The position numbers were made by a program, and so were the translations under genes. DNA of 64,000 bases from Oscillospiraceae bacterium (lineage in GTDB: Bacteria > Bacillota > Clostridia > UBA1381 > UBA9506): assembly GCA_015069045.1 (NCBI GenBank), contig SVJJ01000007.1, positions 24,760-88,759 of the forward strand. Reading direction: 5' to 3'. The notes beneath the pieces are model-generated. The model made no database searches. It saw only the letters and a list, made by a program, of their open reading frames with translations, and was not told the origin of the DNA. Of the stretch, positions 7,356 through 16,448 are shown in pieces (position 1 is the stretch's first letter; each line of letters starts with the position of its first letter).

Positions 7356-10300
7356 TTATACTTCAATTAAATTAACCATGGTTAAATCATTCTTTTTACA
7401 GCTGCTTTGTAAGCCCGCCAAAAATGCTTTAGCTGTATCTAAACTGGTTAAACAGGGAATAGACAACTCGACGGTTTTCCGCCTAATTTTAAAACCATCA
7501 CGTTCGGGCCGACGACCTTTTGTGGCTGTGTTAATCACCATGTTAAATCGTCCTTCCTGCAACAGATCCAAAATGTCTGGTGAGCCTTCACCAATTTTGG
7601 AAACCGTAGCTGAAACAACCCCATTTTTCATAAGAAACTCTGCTGTTCCGGCCGTGGAATAAATCTGATATCCCAATTCCCTAAAACCACGGGCAATATC
7701 CAATATTTCCTCTTTATCAGTATCACGTACTGTAATTAAAACATTTCCCGTTTCACTCATTTTAAAGCCTGCACCCAGCAAACCCTTATACAGTGCTTCA
7801 GAAAAATCGGTACTAATACCCAGCACCTCACCGGTGGACTTCATTTCAGGACCTAAGGAAATATCCACATCATGCAGTTTTTCAAAGGAGAACACAGGTA
7901 CCTTAACTGCAACGTGATTGCCCTCGGGATGCAATCCGGTACCACAGCCCATATCCTTTAATTTTTCACCCAATACGCAACGTGTAGCCAGGTCTACCAT
8001 GGGCACATTGGTTACTTTACTAATATAGGGTACCGTACGAGAGGAGCGGGGATTAACCTCAATAACATAAATTTCATCCTCATAGAGGACAAACTGAATA
8101 TTGACAAGACCCACTACATGCAGAGCCTTGGCTAATTTTTCTGTATAATTCACTAAGTCATCTCGAATTTTTTGAGTCAATGTAGGGGCAGGATATATCG
8201 AAATGGAATCACCGGAGTGAACACCGGCACGTTCCAAATGTTCCATAATACCTGGAATTAAAATATCAGTACCATCGCAAATGGCATCAACCTCAATTTC
8301 CTTGCCCATCATATATTTATCTATCAAAATGGGATGTTCCTGACGAATCATGGTGATAATATCCATAAATTCTTGAACGTCTTGGTCATTATAAGCAATT
8401 TCCATGCCTTGACCACCCAGTACATAAGAAGGACGAACCAATACGGGATAGCCCAATTCATTAGCTGCTTCTAAGGCTTCTTGATGTGTGAACACAGTTC
8501 GCCCCTCGGGACGGCGAATTTTGCAGGCTTCCAGAATGTCATCAAAGACCTCTCTATCCTCCGCCGCATCAATATCTTCCGCCTTTGTACCTAAAATACG
8601 CACACCCATATCCTTTAGGGCTTGGGTGAGTTTAATGGCAGTTTGACCACCAAACTGTACCAGCACGCCATCAGGTTGTTCAATCTCCAGAATATTGCCT
8701 ACATCCTCTGCCGTTAAAGGTTCAAAATACAACTTATCCGCCGTATCAAAATCGGTGGACACCGTTTCCGGATTATTGTTAATAATAATTGTTTCGTATC
8801 CTGCCTCTTTTAAAGCCCAAACGGCATGAACGGAGCAATAGTCGAATTCAATACCCTGACCAATACGAATAGGACCGGAGCCAATAACCACAATTTTCTT
8901 TTTTGCAGAAGATACCGTTTCCGTGTAGGAATCATAAGTGGAATAATAATAAGGCGTTACCGCTTCAAACTCTGCCGCACAGGTATCTACCATTTTGTAT
9001 ACCGGAAAAATGCTATGCAGCTCCCGCATAGCCCGTACCCCAATTTCTGAAATGCCGGAAAGACTTGCAATGAGTTTATCAGGAAAACTCATTTTTTTAG
9101 CTTCTGCCAATAATTCCGGCGTTAACTCCTCTTTCTCAAGGCGCAACTCCATATCCACTATATTTTTCAGCTTATGCAAGAAAAACAAGTCAATGGTGGT
9201 AATGGTGTGAATCATGTCAATATCCACATCTCTGCGAAATGCTTCACAGATAACGAAAAAGCGTTCATCATCCACTAAGGAAAGACGGCGCACAATATCT
9301 TTTTTAGAAAGTGCCTTTAGCTTTTTCAAATCATAGGATATAACACCCAGCTCTAAGCAACGGACAGCCTTCATTAAAGCACCCTCAATATTATCAGAAA
9401 TGGCCATAACTTCACCGGTAGCTTTCATCTGTGTCCCTAAGGTGCGTTTTGCTTTTACAAATTTATCAAAAGGCCATTTGGGAAATTTAATAACACAATA
9501 GTCAATGGCAGGTTCAAAGCAAGCACAGGTTTTGCCTGTTACGGCATTTACAATTTCATCTAAACCATATCCAATGGCAATCTTAGATGCCACCTTGGCA
9601 ATGGGATACCCTGTAGCCTTAGAAGCCAAAGCCGACGAACGAGATAAACGGGGATTAACTTCAATAACTGCATATTCAAAACTGTCGGGATGAAGAGCAA
9701 ATTGACAGTTACAACCACCTTCAATATCCAGAGCATGAATAATATTTAAGGAGGCCTTTCGTAACATTTGGTATTCTTTATCGCTTAAGGTTTGAGCCGG
9801 TGCAATTACCACAGAATCTCCTGTGTGAACACCCACCGGATCAATATTTTCCATGGAACAAACGGTAATAGCGTTACCCTTCCCGTCGCGAATAACCTCA
9901 AACTCAATTTCCTTCCAACCGGAAATACATTTTTCAATCAAAACCTGATGCACACGGGAAAGGCGAAGACCATTCGAGGCGATTTCCTGCAATTCTTGCT
10001 CATTGTTTGCAATACCGCCACCGGTACCACCTAAAGTATAAGCCGGACGAACAATAACAGGATAACCAATTTCATTGGCAAAGGATACAGCATCTTCGCA
10101 TGTTTCAACAACTAAAGAGGCAATGCAAGGCTCCCCAATGGACTCCATGGTATCTTTAAACGCTTGGCGGTCCTCGGCCATTTTAATTGCAGAAGTCGCT
10201 GTGCCCAAAAGGCGTACATTCATTTTATCAAGATACCCCTCTTCAGCTAATTCCATAGCTAAATTTAAACCTGTTTGCCCACCTAATGTTGGTAAAATAC

Positions 10301-10553
10301 TATCCGGTTTTTCAATTTCAATTACCTTGCGAACAGATTCAGCCACCAGGGGCTCTACATATATTTTATCCGCCATCATTTTATCAGTCATGATGGTAGC
10401 GGGATTGGAGTTAATTAAAACAACCTCAATACCCTCCTCTTGCAAGGCACGACAAGCCTGGGTCCCCGCATAGTCAAACTCTGCTGCCTGACCAATGACA
10501 ATGGGGCCGGAACCGATGACCAAAACTTTTTTAACATCTTGATACTTAGGCAT
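7356..10553 (-). CDS. carB: Carbamoyl-phosphate synthase large subunit
   Basis: This 1065-residue subunit makes carbamoyl phosphate from bicarbonate, ammonia and two ATP. It shows the normal duplicated ATP-grasp architecture: an N-terminal half with GSGPIVIGQAAEFDYAGTQA and a second half starting near residue 553 with GSGPIRIGQGIEFDYCSVHA, then a C-terminal MGS-like allosteric domain (about 940-1065). No truncation or obvious catalytic loss is seen. Its start overlaps carA by 8 bp. Normally ammonia arrives by tunnel from CarA, but the CarA here lacks its glutaminase residues, so this subunit may rely on free ammonia. Confidence 0.97.
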   Translation of the reverse strand: MPKYQDVKKVLVIGSGPIVIGQAAEFDYAGTQACRALQEEGIEVVLINSNPATIMTDKMMADKIYVEPLVAESVRKVIEIEKPDSILPTLGGQTGLNLAMELAEEGYLDKMNVRLLGTATSAIKMAEDRQAFKDTMESIGEPCIASLVVETCEDAVSFANEIGYPVIVRPAYTLGGTGGGIANNEQELQEIASNGLRLSRVHQVLIEKCISGWKEIEFEVIRDGKGNAITVCSMENIDPVGVHTGDSVVIAPAQTLSDKEYQMLRKASLNIIHALDIEGGCNCQFALHPDSFEYAVIEVNPRLSRSSALASKATGYPIAKVASKIAIGYGLDEIVNAVTGKTCACFEPAIDYCVIKFPKWPFDKFVKAKRTLGTQMKATGEVMAISDNIEGALMKAVRCLELGVISYDLKKLKALSKKDIVRRLSLVDDERFFVICEAFRRDVDIDMIHTITTIDLFFLHKLKNIVDMELRLEKEELTPELLAEAKKMSFPDKLIASLSGISEIGVRAMRELHSIFPVYKMVDTCAAEFEAVTPYYYSTYDSYTETVSSAKKKIVVIGSGPIRIGQGIEFDYCSVHAVWALKEAGYETIIINNNPETVSTDFDTADKLYFEPLTAEDVGNILEIEQPDGVLVQFGGQTAIKLTQALKDMGVRILGTKAEDIDAAEDREVFDDILEACKIRRPEGRTVFTHQEALEAANELGYPVLVRPSYVLGGQGMEIAYNDQDVQEFMDIITMIRQEHPILIDKYMMGKEIEVDAICDGTDILIPGIMEHLERAGVHSGDSISIYPAPTLTQKIRDDLVNYTEKLAKALHVVGLVNIQFVLYEDEIYVIEVNPRSSRTVPYISKVTNVPMVDLATRCVLGEKLKDMGCGTGLHPEGNHVAVKVPVFSFEKLHDVDISLGPEMKSTGEVLGISTDFSEALYKGLLGAGFKMSETGNVLITVRDTDKEEILDIARGFRELGYQIYSTAGTAEFLMKNGVVSATVSKIGEGSPDILDLLQEGRFNMVINTATKGRRPERDGFKIRRKTVELSIPCLTSLDTAKAFLAGLQSSCKKNDLTMVNLIEV

Positions 10554-11628
10554 TGTGGTTTCCTCCCATCTTATTTACAAATTCGTCCAGTATATATGTC
10601 TCGTTTTTAGCTCCTGGCTTAGATTCAGGGTCAAACTGCACCGTAACAGCCGGTATGTCCACGTACCGAATACCTTCCATGGTTTGGTCATTTACATTGA
10701 TATGACTTACTTGGGCAACATGAGCACCTAAGCTGTTTTCTGTTACAGCATATCCATGATTCTGGAGTGTAACAAAGGTTTTGTCACAAGCCAAATCCTT
10801 AACCGGTTGATTGGCACCACGATGACCAAATTTTAATTTTTCCGTTTTACCACCCATAGCAAGAGCCGCCAATTGATGGCCCAGACCTACCCCGAAAAAT
10901 GGCTTACCTGATGTCATGAGGGACTTAATCTCAGGTAACATAGTCATGCATTCCTCCGGGTCGCCGGGGCCTCCGGCAACCATAATACCATTGGGATGTG
11001 TCGAAAGAATGTCTTGGGCTTTGGTCATGGCAGGGTAAACCGTCACTTTTGCGCCACGACTGGTTAGTGACGCAATCGTGCTGCGTTTTATACCAAAATC
11101 CAATAAAGCGACACTAATATCCCCTTCCCCTACGGTATAGGCCTTTTCACAGGTCACCTGTTCTACCATTGCCCCTACTTTATATGACTGAATTGCCTCA
11201 GCATAGTTCTCAAAACAAAAGGGCTCTTCTGTTGTAATAACGCCGTTCATGGCACCATTTGTTCGAATAATTTTCGTTAATGCTCTTGTATCAATACCGG
11301 TAATCGCTATCACATTTTCGCTGATTAAATATGATTCTAAAGTTTCCTGACTACGAAAGTTGTTGGGATGTGTTGCACATTCTTTCATGATGACAGCTTT
11401 AACCTGCACCTTATCCGACTCACAATCCTCACGATTAACGCCGGAATTTCCAATGACCGGATATGTCATAACAACCATTTGTCCTGCAAAGGAAGGGTCC
11501 GTTAATGTTTCTATATAACCGGTCATTCCAGTTGTAAATACAATTTCACCAATAACTGTTCCAGTGGCACCCAGGCTTTTACCCTCAAAAACAGTTCCGT
11601 CAGCCAATGCTAAATAAGCTTTCTTCAT
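10546..11628 (-). CDS. carA: Carbamoyl-phosphate synthase small subunit, glutaminase-dead
   Basis: The 360 residues have a full N-terminal CPSase small domain (starts MKKAYLALADGTVFEGKSLG) and a class I glutamine amidotransferase domain (about 165-355) with the oxyanion block GGPGDPE. The nucleophile motif, normally GICLGHQ, reads GVGLGHQ: residue 248 is Gly (codon GGT; TGT would be Cys). The catalytic HPE triad motif reads DPE, with Asp333 replacing His and Glu335 kept. Both were checked at nucleotide level. The frame is intact and the operon position normal, so this is a folded protein that probably cannot hydrolyse glutamine. It may act as a structural or ammonia-channel partner of CarB. 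Confidence 0.93.
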   Translation of the reverse strand: MKKAYLALADGTVFEGKSLGATGTVIGEIVFTTGMTGYIETLTDPSFAGQMVVMTYPVIGNSGVNREDCESDKVQVKAVIMKECATHPNNFRSQETLESYLISENVIAITGIDTRALTKIIRTNGAMNGVITTEEPFCFENYAEAIQSYKVGAMVEQVTCEKAYTVGEGDISVALLDFGIKRSTIASLTSRGAKVTVYPAMTKAQDILSTHPNGIMVAGGPGDPEECMTMLPEIKSLMTSGKPFFGVGLGHQLAALAMGGKTEKLKFGHRGANQPVKDLACDKTFVTLQNHGYAVTENSLGAHVAQVSHINVNDQTMEGIRYVDIPAVTVQFDPESKPGAKNETYILDEFVNKMGGNHNA

Positions 11629-11652
11629 GACACTTATTCCTTTCTAAAAAAA

Positions 11653-12570
11653 TTATATATATCGTAAAATATCATCACGCATGCGAATGGCTTCCTCTCG
11701 TGCTGCTTCTCCATATTCCGTTGGTGCATAATCACCTTTTTGCCAGGCACACATAATGCCCCGAGAGGAATTAATAATAGCTCCCAGGCCATTTGCATCA
11801 AAAGCACCGGCTGTATCTTGACCGCCGCCGCCTTGAGCCCCATAACCGGGTACTAAAATATAGGATTTTGGCATTAGTTTACGCAATTCAGCCAGTTGTT
11901 TAGGATAGGTGGCGCCTACAACGGCCCCTACCGATGTATAGCCATATTTACCTTCTGACCCTTCGCCCCATTGATTCACCAAAGCTGCCATCTTTCTGTA
12001 AATCGGTTCGCCCTCTACCGCAAGGTCCTGCAACTCGCCAGAGGATGGATTAGAGGTTTTAACCAAGGCAAAAATGGTCCGTCCATAGGTTTTGCAATCG
12101 TTAACAAAAGGCAGGATACCATCGGTACCCAAATAACCATTTACTGTTAAACCGTCGCTGGCAAGCTCATTTTTAACAACAATGTCACCTGCATTCGTTT
12201 GACCTAAATAAGCCGCAGAATAGGCCTCTGCTGTTTTACCTATGTCATTTCGTTTACCATCTAAAATAACATACATTCCCTTTTTTTGTGCATAAGAAAT
12301 TGTTTCGGCCAAGGCCCACAATCCCCACAGACCATACATTTCATAATAAGCTGATTGAGGCTTTACCGCCGGCACAATGTCACACAGGGCATCAATGAGA
12401 CCCTGATTAAAAGCATATAGTGCCGCACCCACAGCTTGATTGGTTTTACCATGGGCATCAACAGCAGCCTGACGAATCTCCTCGGGAATGTACTCCCAAC
12501 GAGGGTCAAGACCTGCCACCGTTGGATTATTTTTTTCTTTAATATTTTCAATTAAACGATCAATGGACAT
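11653..12570 (-). CDS. pyrF: Orotidine 5'-phosphate decarboxylase, type 2
   Basis: This 305-residue enzyme makes UMP by decarboxylating OMP. The catalytic block DGKRNDIGKTAEAY and the length place it in the PyrF type 2 subfamily rather than the shorter (about 240 residues) Bacillus type. The C-terminal PGYGAQGGGGQD is the phosphate-binding loop. AAAGGAGAG precedes the ATG. It lies between pyrC and carA in the pyr operon, with 24-26 bp gaps. pyrD, pyrK and pyrE, needed between PyrC and PyrF, are not in the window. Confidence 0.95.
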   Translation of the reverse strand: MSIDRLIENIKEKNNPTVAGLDPRWEYIPEEIRQAAVDAHGKTNQAVGAALYAFNQGLIDALCDIVPAVKPQSAYYEMYGLWGLWALAETISYAQKKGMYVILDGKRNDIGKTAEAYSAAYLGQTNAGDIVVKNELASDGLTVNGYLGTDGILPFVNDCKTYGRTIFALVKTSNPSSGELQDLAVEGEPIYRKMAALVNQWGEGSEGKYGYTSVGAVVGATYPKQLAELRKLMPKSYILVPGYGAQGGGGQDTAGAFDANGLGAIINSSRGIMCAWQKGDYAPTEYGEAAREEAIRMRDDILRYI

Positions 12571-12596
12571 AGGGTATCTCTCCTTTATAAATTTGA

Positions 12597-13883
12597 CTAT
12601 TGCATATCCGGGCTAATAACAACTTTACCATCTGCCAATGTGTACTCTACCTTACCATACAGTTCGTACCCGTTGTAAGGAGAATTTTTAGACTTAGATG
12701 CAAAGCTGCTTACATTGACCCGATAGGGATGTTCCATATCAAATATAACAATATCCGCTGCGGCGCCTTCCATCAACTGCCCTTTTTCAATGCCTAGAAT
12801 TTTAGCAGGCATGCAGGTCATTTTCTGTAATAATTCCTGCAAGGTCAGCTTGTCCTTTTTAACTAAATAGGTAATGCCTAAGCCTAAGGCGGTTTCAAAG
12901 CCCACAATACCATTGAGTGCCACAGCAAATTCTACATTTTTTTCATCCTCGTGATGTGGTGCATGGTCTGTGGCAATAACATCAATCGTGCCGTCTGCCA
13001 AGCCTGCAATAACAGCTAAAAGGTCCTTTTCTGTTCGCAGAGGCGGATTCATTTTTGCATTGGTATCATAGCCTTCCACCGCTTCTTCCGTCAGGGTAAA
13101 ATAGTGGGGACAGGTTTCTGCCGTTACACGAATACCCCTTGCCTTTGCCTGACGGATGATCTCTACGCTGCCGGCTGTGCTCACATGGGCAATATGAATG
13201 CGTTTGCCAAGTTCTCCTGCAATAATAACATCCCGTGCCACCTGTACTTCTTCCGCTGCATTGGGAATACCCTTAAGCCCCAATCGAGTGGACACAGCCC
13301 CTTCATTCATAGCGCCGTTTGCTAAGGACAAATCCTCACAGTGAGATATGACCAAGGTATCGAACATATCAGCATACTCTAAGGCACGGCGCATGAGTTC
13401 AGGGTTTGCCACCGGTCGACCATCGTCTGAAACGGCAACCGCACCTGCCTCACGCATATCTCCTATTTCGGCTAATTGCTCACCGGCCAGCCCCTTACTA
13501 ACAGCACCAATGGGCCAAACATGAACATGACCCACGGCAGCCGCCTTGCTCTTTACAAATTCAATCATGGCAGCATTATCTAAAACAGGGGCGGTGTTAG
13601 GCATACAAGCCACAGAGGTAAAACCACCCTTGGCTGCCGCCAGCGTTCCACTTTCTATATCTTCCTTATATTCCTGCCCCGGTTCCCGCAAATGACAATG
13701 CATGTCCACCAAACCAGGTGCCACTACCTTGCCGCTTGCATCGATCATGGTTGGATTTTCTGTTTCCGGAGCCAAATTTTCACCAATTTTTTGAATAACA
13801 CCATCTACAATTTGAATATCACAAACAGTATCAAAGTGGCGGGCAGGATCCATAACCCTACCACCCTTAATTAAAATTTCCAT
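12597..13883 (-). CDS. pyrC: Dihydroorotase (class I)
   Basis: This 428-residue amidohydrolase cyclises carbamoyl-aspartate to dihydroorotate. Metal ligands are seen in VDMHCHLREPGQ (HxH), VISHCEDLS and HIAHVSTAGS, and the catalytic Asp in IATDHAPHH. Length and motifs fit class I Firmicutes PyrC. The start overlaps pyrB by 17 bp with AAAGGAG inside pyrB, indicating coupled translation. The neighbouring aspartate transcarbamoylase supplies its substrate. Confidence 0.96.
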   Translation of the reverse strand: MEILIKGGRVMDPARHFDTVCDIQIVDGVIQKIGENLAPETENPTMIDASGKVVAPGLVDMHCHLREPGQEYKEDIESGTLAAAKGGFTSVACMPNTAPVLDNAAMIEFVKSKAAAVGHVHVWPIGAVSKGLAGEQLAEIGDMREAGAVAVSDDGRPVANPELMRRALEYADMFDTLVISHCEDLSLANGAMNEGAVSTRLGLKGIPNAAEEVQVARDVIIAGELGKRIHIAHVSTAGSVEIIRQAKARGIRVTAETCPHYFTLTEEAVEGYDTNAKMNPPLRTEKDLLAVIAGLADGTIDVIATDHAPHHEDEKNVEFAVALNGIVGFETALGLGITYLVKKDKLTLQELLQKMTCMPAKILGIEKGQLMEGAAADIVIFDMEHPYRVNVSSFASKSKNSPYNGYELYGKVEYTLADGKVVISPDMQ

Positions 13884-14808
13884 AGTGACCGCTCCTTTTT
13901 GCCAGAATATTTAAAACTGCCATGCGAACCGCCACACCGTTTGTGACCTGCTCATTAATCACGGCCCTGTCCAAACTCATTACGCCGCTGGTAAGTTCAA
14001 CCCCACGATTCACCGGTCCCGGATGCATGATAAGAGCATCGGGCTTTGCCAATGCTAATCGTTTTTCATCTACACCAAAGAACTTAGAATATTCTCGCAT
14101 ACTGGGAAGAAGACCATTTTGTTGTCTTTCCTTTTGCAAACGCAGGCACATGACAACATCTGCACCACGAAGAGCACTTTCCACATTTTCGTACACTTCC
14201 ACACCCAGAGTCGCAATATCTCGTGGTAGCAAGGTGGATGGTCCGCCAACAACAACTTCCGCCCCTAATTTTTGCAGGGCATATATATTAGAACGAGCCA
14301 CACGACTATGGGCAACATCTCCAATAATAGCTACGCGCAAACCTTCTATCTGCCCCTTTTTCTCCTTCATGGTCAGCAAATCTAAAAGAGCCTGGGTAGG
14401 GTGCTCATTCATACCATCTCCTGCGTTAATAACAGCCGCATTCACATTTTTTGCAATCAAATGTGGTGCGCCAGACATTTGATGACGAATAATGATAACA
14501 TCTGTCGCCATGGCATCTAAGGTTTTTGCCGTATCAATCAGGCTTTCACCCTTTTGCACGCTGGAACCCGAGGCTGTAATGTTAGCCGCATTGGCACTCA
14601 TATACTTAGAGGCCAATTCAAAAGAAAGACGTGTCCGGGTGCTGTTTTCATAAAACAGAGTAACCACCGTTCTGCCTTGTAAGTGAGGGGTTTTTTTAGC
14701 ATCCTGCAACAGGATATGTTTCATGATTTCAGCTTGGTATAAAATATAGCGAATTTCCTCTGCCGAAAGTTCCTTCATTCCTAATAAATCTTTTGTTGCC
14801 AGTTTCAT
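13867..14808 (-). CDS. pyrB: Aspartate carbamoyltransferase catalytic subunit
   Basis: The 313 residues catalyse carbamoyl phosphate plus aspartate to carbamoyl-aspartate, the committed step. The phosphate loop STRTRLSFE, the SVQKGES loop that reaches into the neighbouring subunit, [11 protein letters not shown] and [10 protein letters not shown] are all intact. No pyrI regulatory subunit is adjacent, so it is probably a Bacillus-type trimer. It overlaps pyrR by 4 bp (ATGA) and is directly downstream of it. Confidence 0.96.
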   Translation of the reverse strand: MKLATKDLLGMKELSAEEIRYILYQAEIMKHILLQDAKKTPHLQGRTVVTLFYENSTRTRLSFELASKYMSANAANITASGSSVQKGESLIDTAKTLDAMATDVIIIRHQMSGAPHLIAKNVNAAVINAGDGMNEHPTQALLDLLTMKEKKGQIEGLRVAIIGDVAHSRVARSNIYALQKLGAEVVVGGPSTLLPRDIATLGVEVYENVESALRGADVVMCLRLQKERQQNGLLPSMREYSKFFGVDEKRLALAKPDALIMHPGPVNRGVELTSGVMSLDRAVINEQVTNGVAVRMAVLNILAKRSGHYGNFN

Positions 14809-15368
14809 TCTTTACCCTCCCCGCATCCATGCAGTTTCCCTAAGGAAACCTCATTATATCCATCTAATTCATTAAAGCAAACATGCACAATCTCATTTCT
14901 GGAGGTTGGCATATTTTTGCCTACATAATCTGCGCGAATAGGCAATTCCCTATGACCCCTATCGACCATAACCGCCAATTCAATTTTAGCTGCACGTCCC
15001 AGCTCCATAACCGCTTCAATGGCGGCTCTGACCGTACGTCCGGTGAATAACACATCATCCACCAAAATAATTTTTTTACCAATCACCATAAAATCTATAT
15101 TTGTACTATTAATGACAGGCATTTCAGATAGTAAACTCAAATCATCCCGATGAAAGGTTATATCTAAAATACCCATGGGCGGTTCTATACCCTCTAATTC
15201 CTGCAATCGTTTTTGCAGACGATTTGCCATTAAAACGCCACGACGCTGAATACCAATTAAAGCTAAATTTTCGATGCCTTTATTTTTTTCAATAATCTCA
15301 AATGCAATTCTGGTAATGGCTCGTTGCATGGCAGCTTCATCCATAATAATAGAACGTTTTGTTTCCAT
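14805..15368 (-). CDS. pyrR: PyrR: pyr operon RNA-binding attenuator / uracil phosphoribosyltransferase
   Basis: This 187-residue protein has the PRPP motif [16 protein letters not shown]. PyrR binds UMP and UTP and then an RNA hairpin in the pyr leader to favour termination. I chose ATG 15368 (METKRS) because AAGGAGG lies 6 nt upstream; the track start 15407 falls inside the attenuator hairpin. It is the first gene of the operon, and its own leader carries a PyrR-type attenuator, so it is autoregulated. Confidence 0.95.
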   Translation of the reverse strand: METKRSIIMDEAAMQRAITRIAFEIIEKNKGIENLALIGIQRRGVLMANRLQKRLQELEGIEPPMGILDITFHRDDLSLLSEMPVINSTNIDFMVIGKKIILVDDVLFTGRTVRAAIEAVMELGRAAKIELAVMVDRGHRELPIRADYVGKNMPTSRNEIVHVCFNELDGYNEVSLGKLHGCGEGKE

Positions 15369-15383
15369 AGGTAACCTCCTTAA

Positions 15384-15502
15384 ATAAAAAATGTCCCTAC
15401 CGCACAATGCGATAAGGACTTATAGGCATGCTTATAGACAGCGCCAAATGTTTTCATACTGTTGTAAGCACCTTATCAGCATCTCGGTACCGATTTAAAG
15501 GT
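15384..15502 (-). promoter_or_regulatory. PyrR-type transcription attenuator in the pyr leader
   Basis: Three exclusive structures are visible on the minus strand. The anti-antiterminator hairpin spans 15470-15502 (ACCTT/AAGGT stem with inner ATC/GAT). Its loop TACCGAGATGCT (15478-15489) matches 10 of 12 positions of the PyrR loop consensus as I remember it (TCCNGNGAGGYT). The antiterminator pairs 15471-15482 with 15406-15417 (11 bp, one bulge). The terminator stem is 15393-15419 followed by TTTTTT. PyrR bound with UMP would hold the first hairpin and allow termination. Confidence 0.85.
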
Positions 15503-15513
15503 TATTTTTTATT

Positions 15514-15542
15514 AGTATAACATAAATTCACACTTTTGTCTA
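15514..15542 (-). promoter_or_regulatory. Sigma-A promoter of the pyr operon
   Basis: Minus-strand TAGACA (15537-15542) and TATACT (15514-15519) are 17 bp apart with an extended TGt. The start site would be near 15507, just before the attenuator. Confidence 0.75.
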
Positions 15543-15588
15543 TAGTTTTTTATATTTTTTAATAGACTGTCCTCTTTTTTTTGTACTG

Positions 15589-15617
15589 GCAAATCTATCC
15601 CGCATTCATCATATAAT
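15589..15617 (+). promoter_or_regulatory. Possible sigma-E-type promoter of sigK
   Basis: GCAAATC (15589-15595) and CATATAAT (15610-15617), 14 bp apart, resemble the mother-cell sigma-E pattern, as expected for sigK. The match is partial and comes from memory of the consensus. Confidence 0.4.
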
Positions 15618-15646
15618 AACAATAGCTCATTTTGGAGGTGTCGCCT

Positions 15647-16360
15647 ATGTTTTCATCACTTTGGATGGCTTTAATAGCCTTTTTTCGTTATGGACCCTTT
15701 CTGCTTTCCTATGTTTCCAACAACTCCGGTTCCTTTCCAAAGCCTTTATCCGCTAAAGAGGAGACTGAATATCTGGCTCGCTTTTGGTCAGGGGATGAGG
15801 ATGCCAAAAACAAACTGATTGAACATAATTTACGCCTTGTTGCCCATATTGCCAAAAAATATACACAAGTTCCCGGCGCAGAGAATGAGGATATGATTTC
15901 CATTGGCACAGTAGGGCTCATCAAGGCCGTCAACTCCTTCGACGGCAATAAAAAAACAAGATTGGCTACATATGCCGCCCGATGCATTGAAAACGAAATT
16001 CTAATGTTTATGCGCTCATCTAAAAAGTTGCAGCAGGAAATTTCGCTAAACGAATGCTTAGGTCATGATAGTGACGGCAATGAAATCACCTTTATGGATA
16101 TTCTTACTGACGAAGATGATGACGTTGCGGAGAAAGCCGATTTAAATATGGACATCAAGAAACTGCAAGGATGTATAGACCATGCCTTAACAGCCAGAGA
16201 AAAACAAATTATTTTGTTGCGTTATGGTTTAAAGGGCAAGGCCGTTACCCAACGTAAAATTGCCAATAAATTTAACATTTCCCGTTCTTATGTATCCCGG
16301 CTGGAAAAAAAAGCGCTGGAAAAACTTGCAAGAGAGTTCGATGGAAATAAGGAATCCTAA
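15647..16360 (+). CDS. sigK: Late mother-cell sporulation sigma factor SigK (pro-sigma-K)
   Basis: This 237-residue sigma-70 family factor directs late mother-cell transcription in sporulation. The ATG follows TTGGAGG by 8 nt; the track start (TTG 15632) overlaps the ribosome site. The first 20 or so residues, FSSLWMALIAFFRYGPFLLS, are the hydrophobic pro-sequence removed by SpoIVFB. Region 2 (NLRLVAHIAKKY to YAARCIENEILMF) and region 4 helix-turn-helix (QRKIANKFNISRSYVSRLEKKAL) are complete. The frame is continuous, with no skin-type insertion. It is divergent from the pyr operon and shares a terminator with aspS. Confidence 0.95.
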   Translation: MFSSLWMALIAFFRYGPFLLSYVSNNSGSFPKPLSAKEETEYLARFWSGDEDAKNKLIEHNLRLVAHIAKKYTQVPGAENEDMISIGTVGLIKAVNSFDGNKKTRLATYAARCIENEILMFMRSSKKLQQEISLNECLGHDSDGNEITFMDILTDEDDDVAEKADLNMDIKKLQGCIDHALTAREKQIILLRYGLKGKAVTQRKIANKFNISRSYVSRLEKKALEKLAREFDGNKES

Positions 16361-16403
16361 TGCATATCACTGCAACATGCCCCATATTTTTCTCGCTAAG
16401 CAT

Positions 16404-16443
16404 AAAACACCTCGGCACTGTAAAATAAGTGCCGAGGTGTTTG
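16404..16443. terminator. Bidirectional terminator between sigK and aspS
   Basis: AACACCTCGGCACT and AGTGCCGAGGTGTT form a perfect stem; A/T flanks serve both convergent genes. Confidence 0.9.
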
Positions 16444-16448
16444 CTTCA

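Noticed and set aside
10546-11628. CarA as a pseudogene
   Set aside because: The frame is intact, conserved blocks outside the two catalytic residues are kept, and start and overlap with carB are normal; a folded but glutaminase-dead subunit fits better.
15647-16360. Skin-like element interrupting sigK
   Set aside because: The reading frame is continuous from pro-sequence to region 4.
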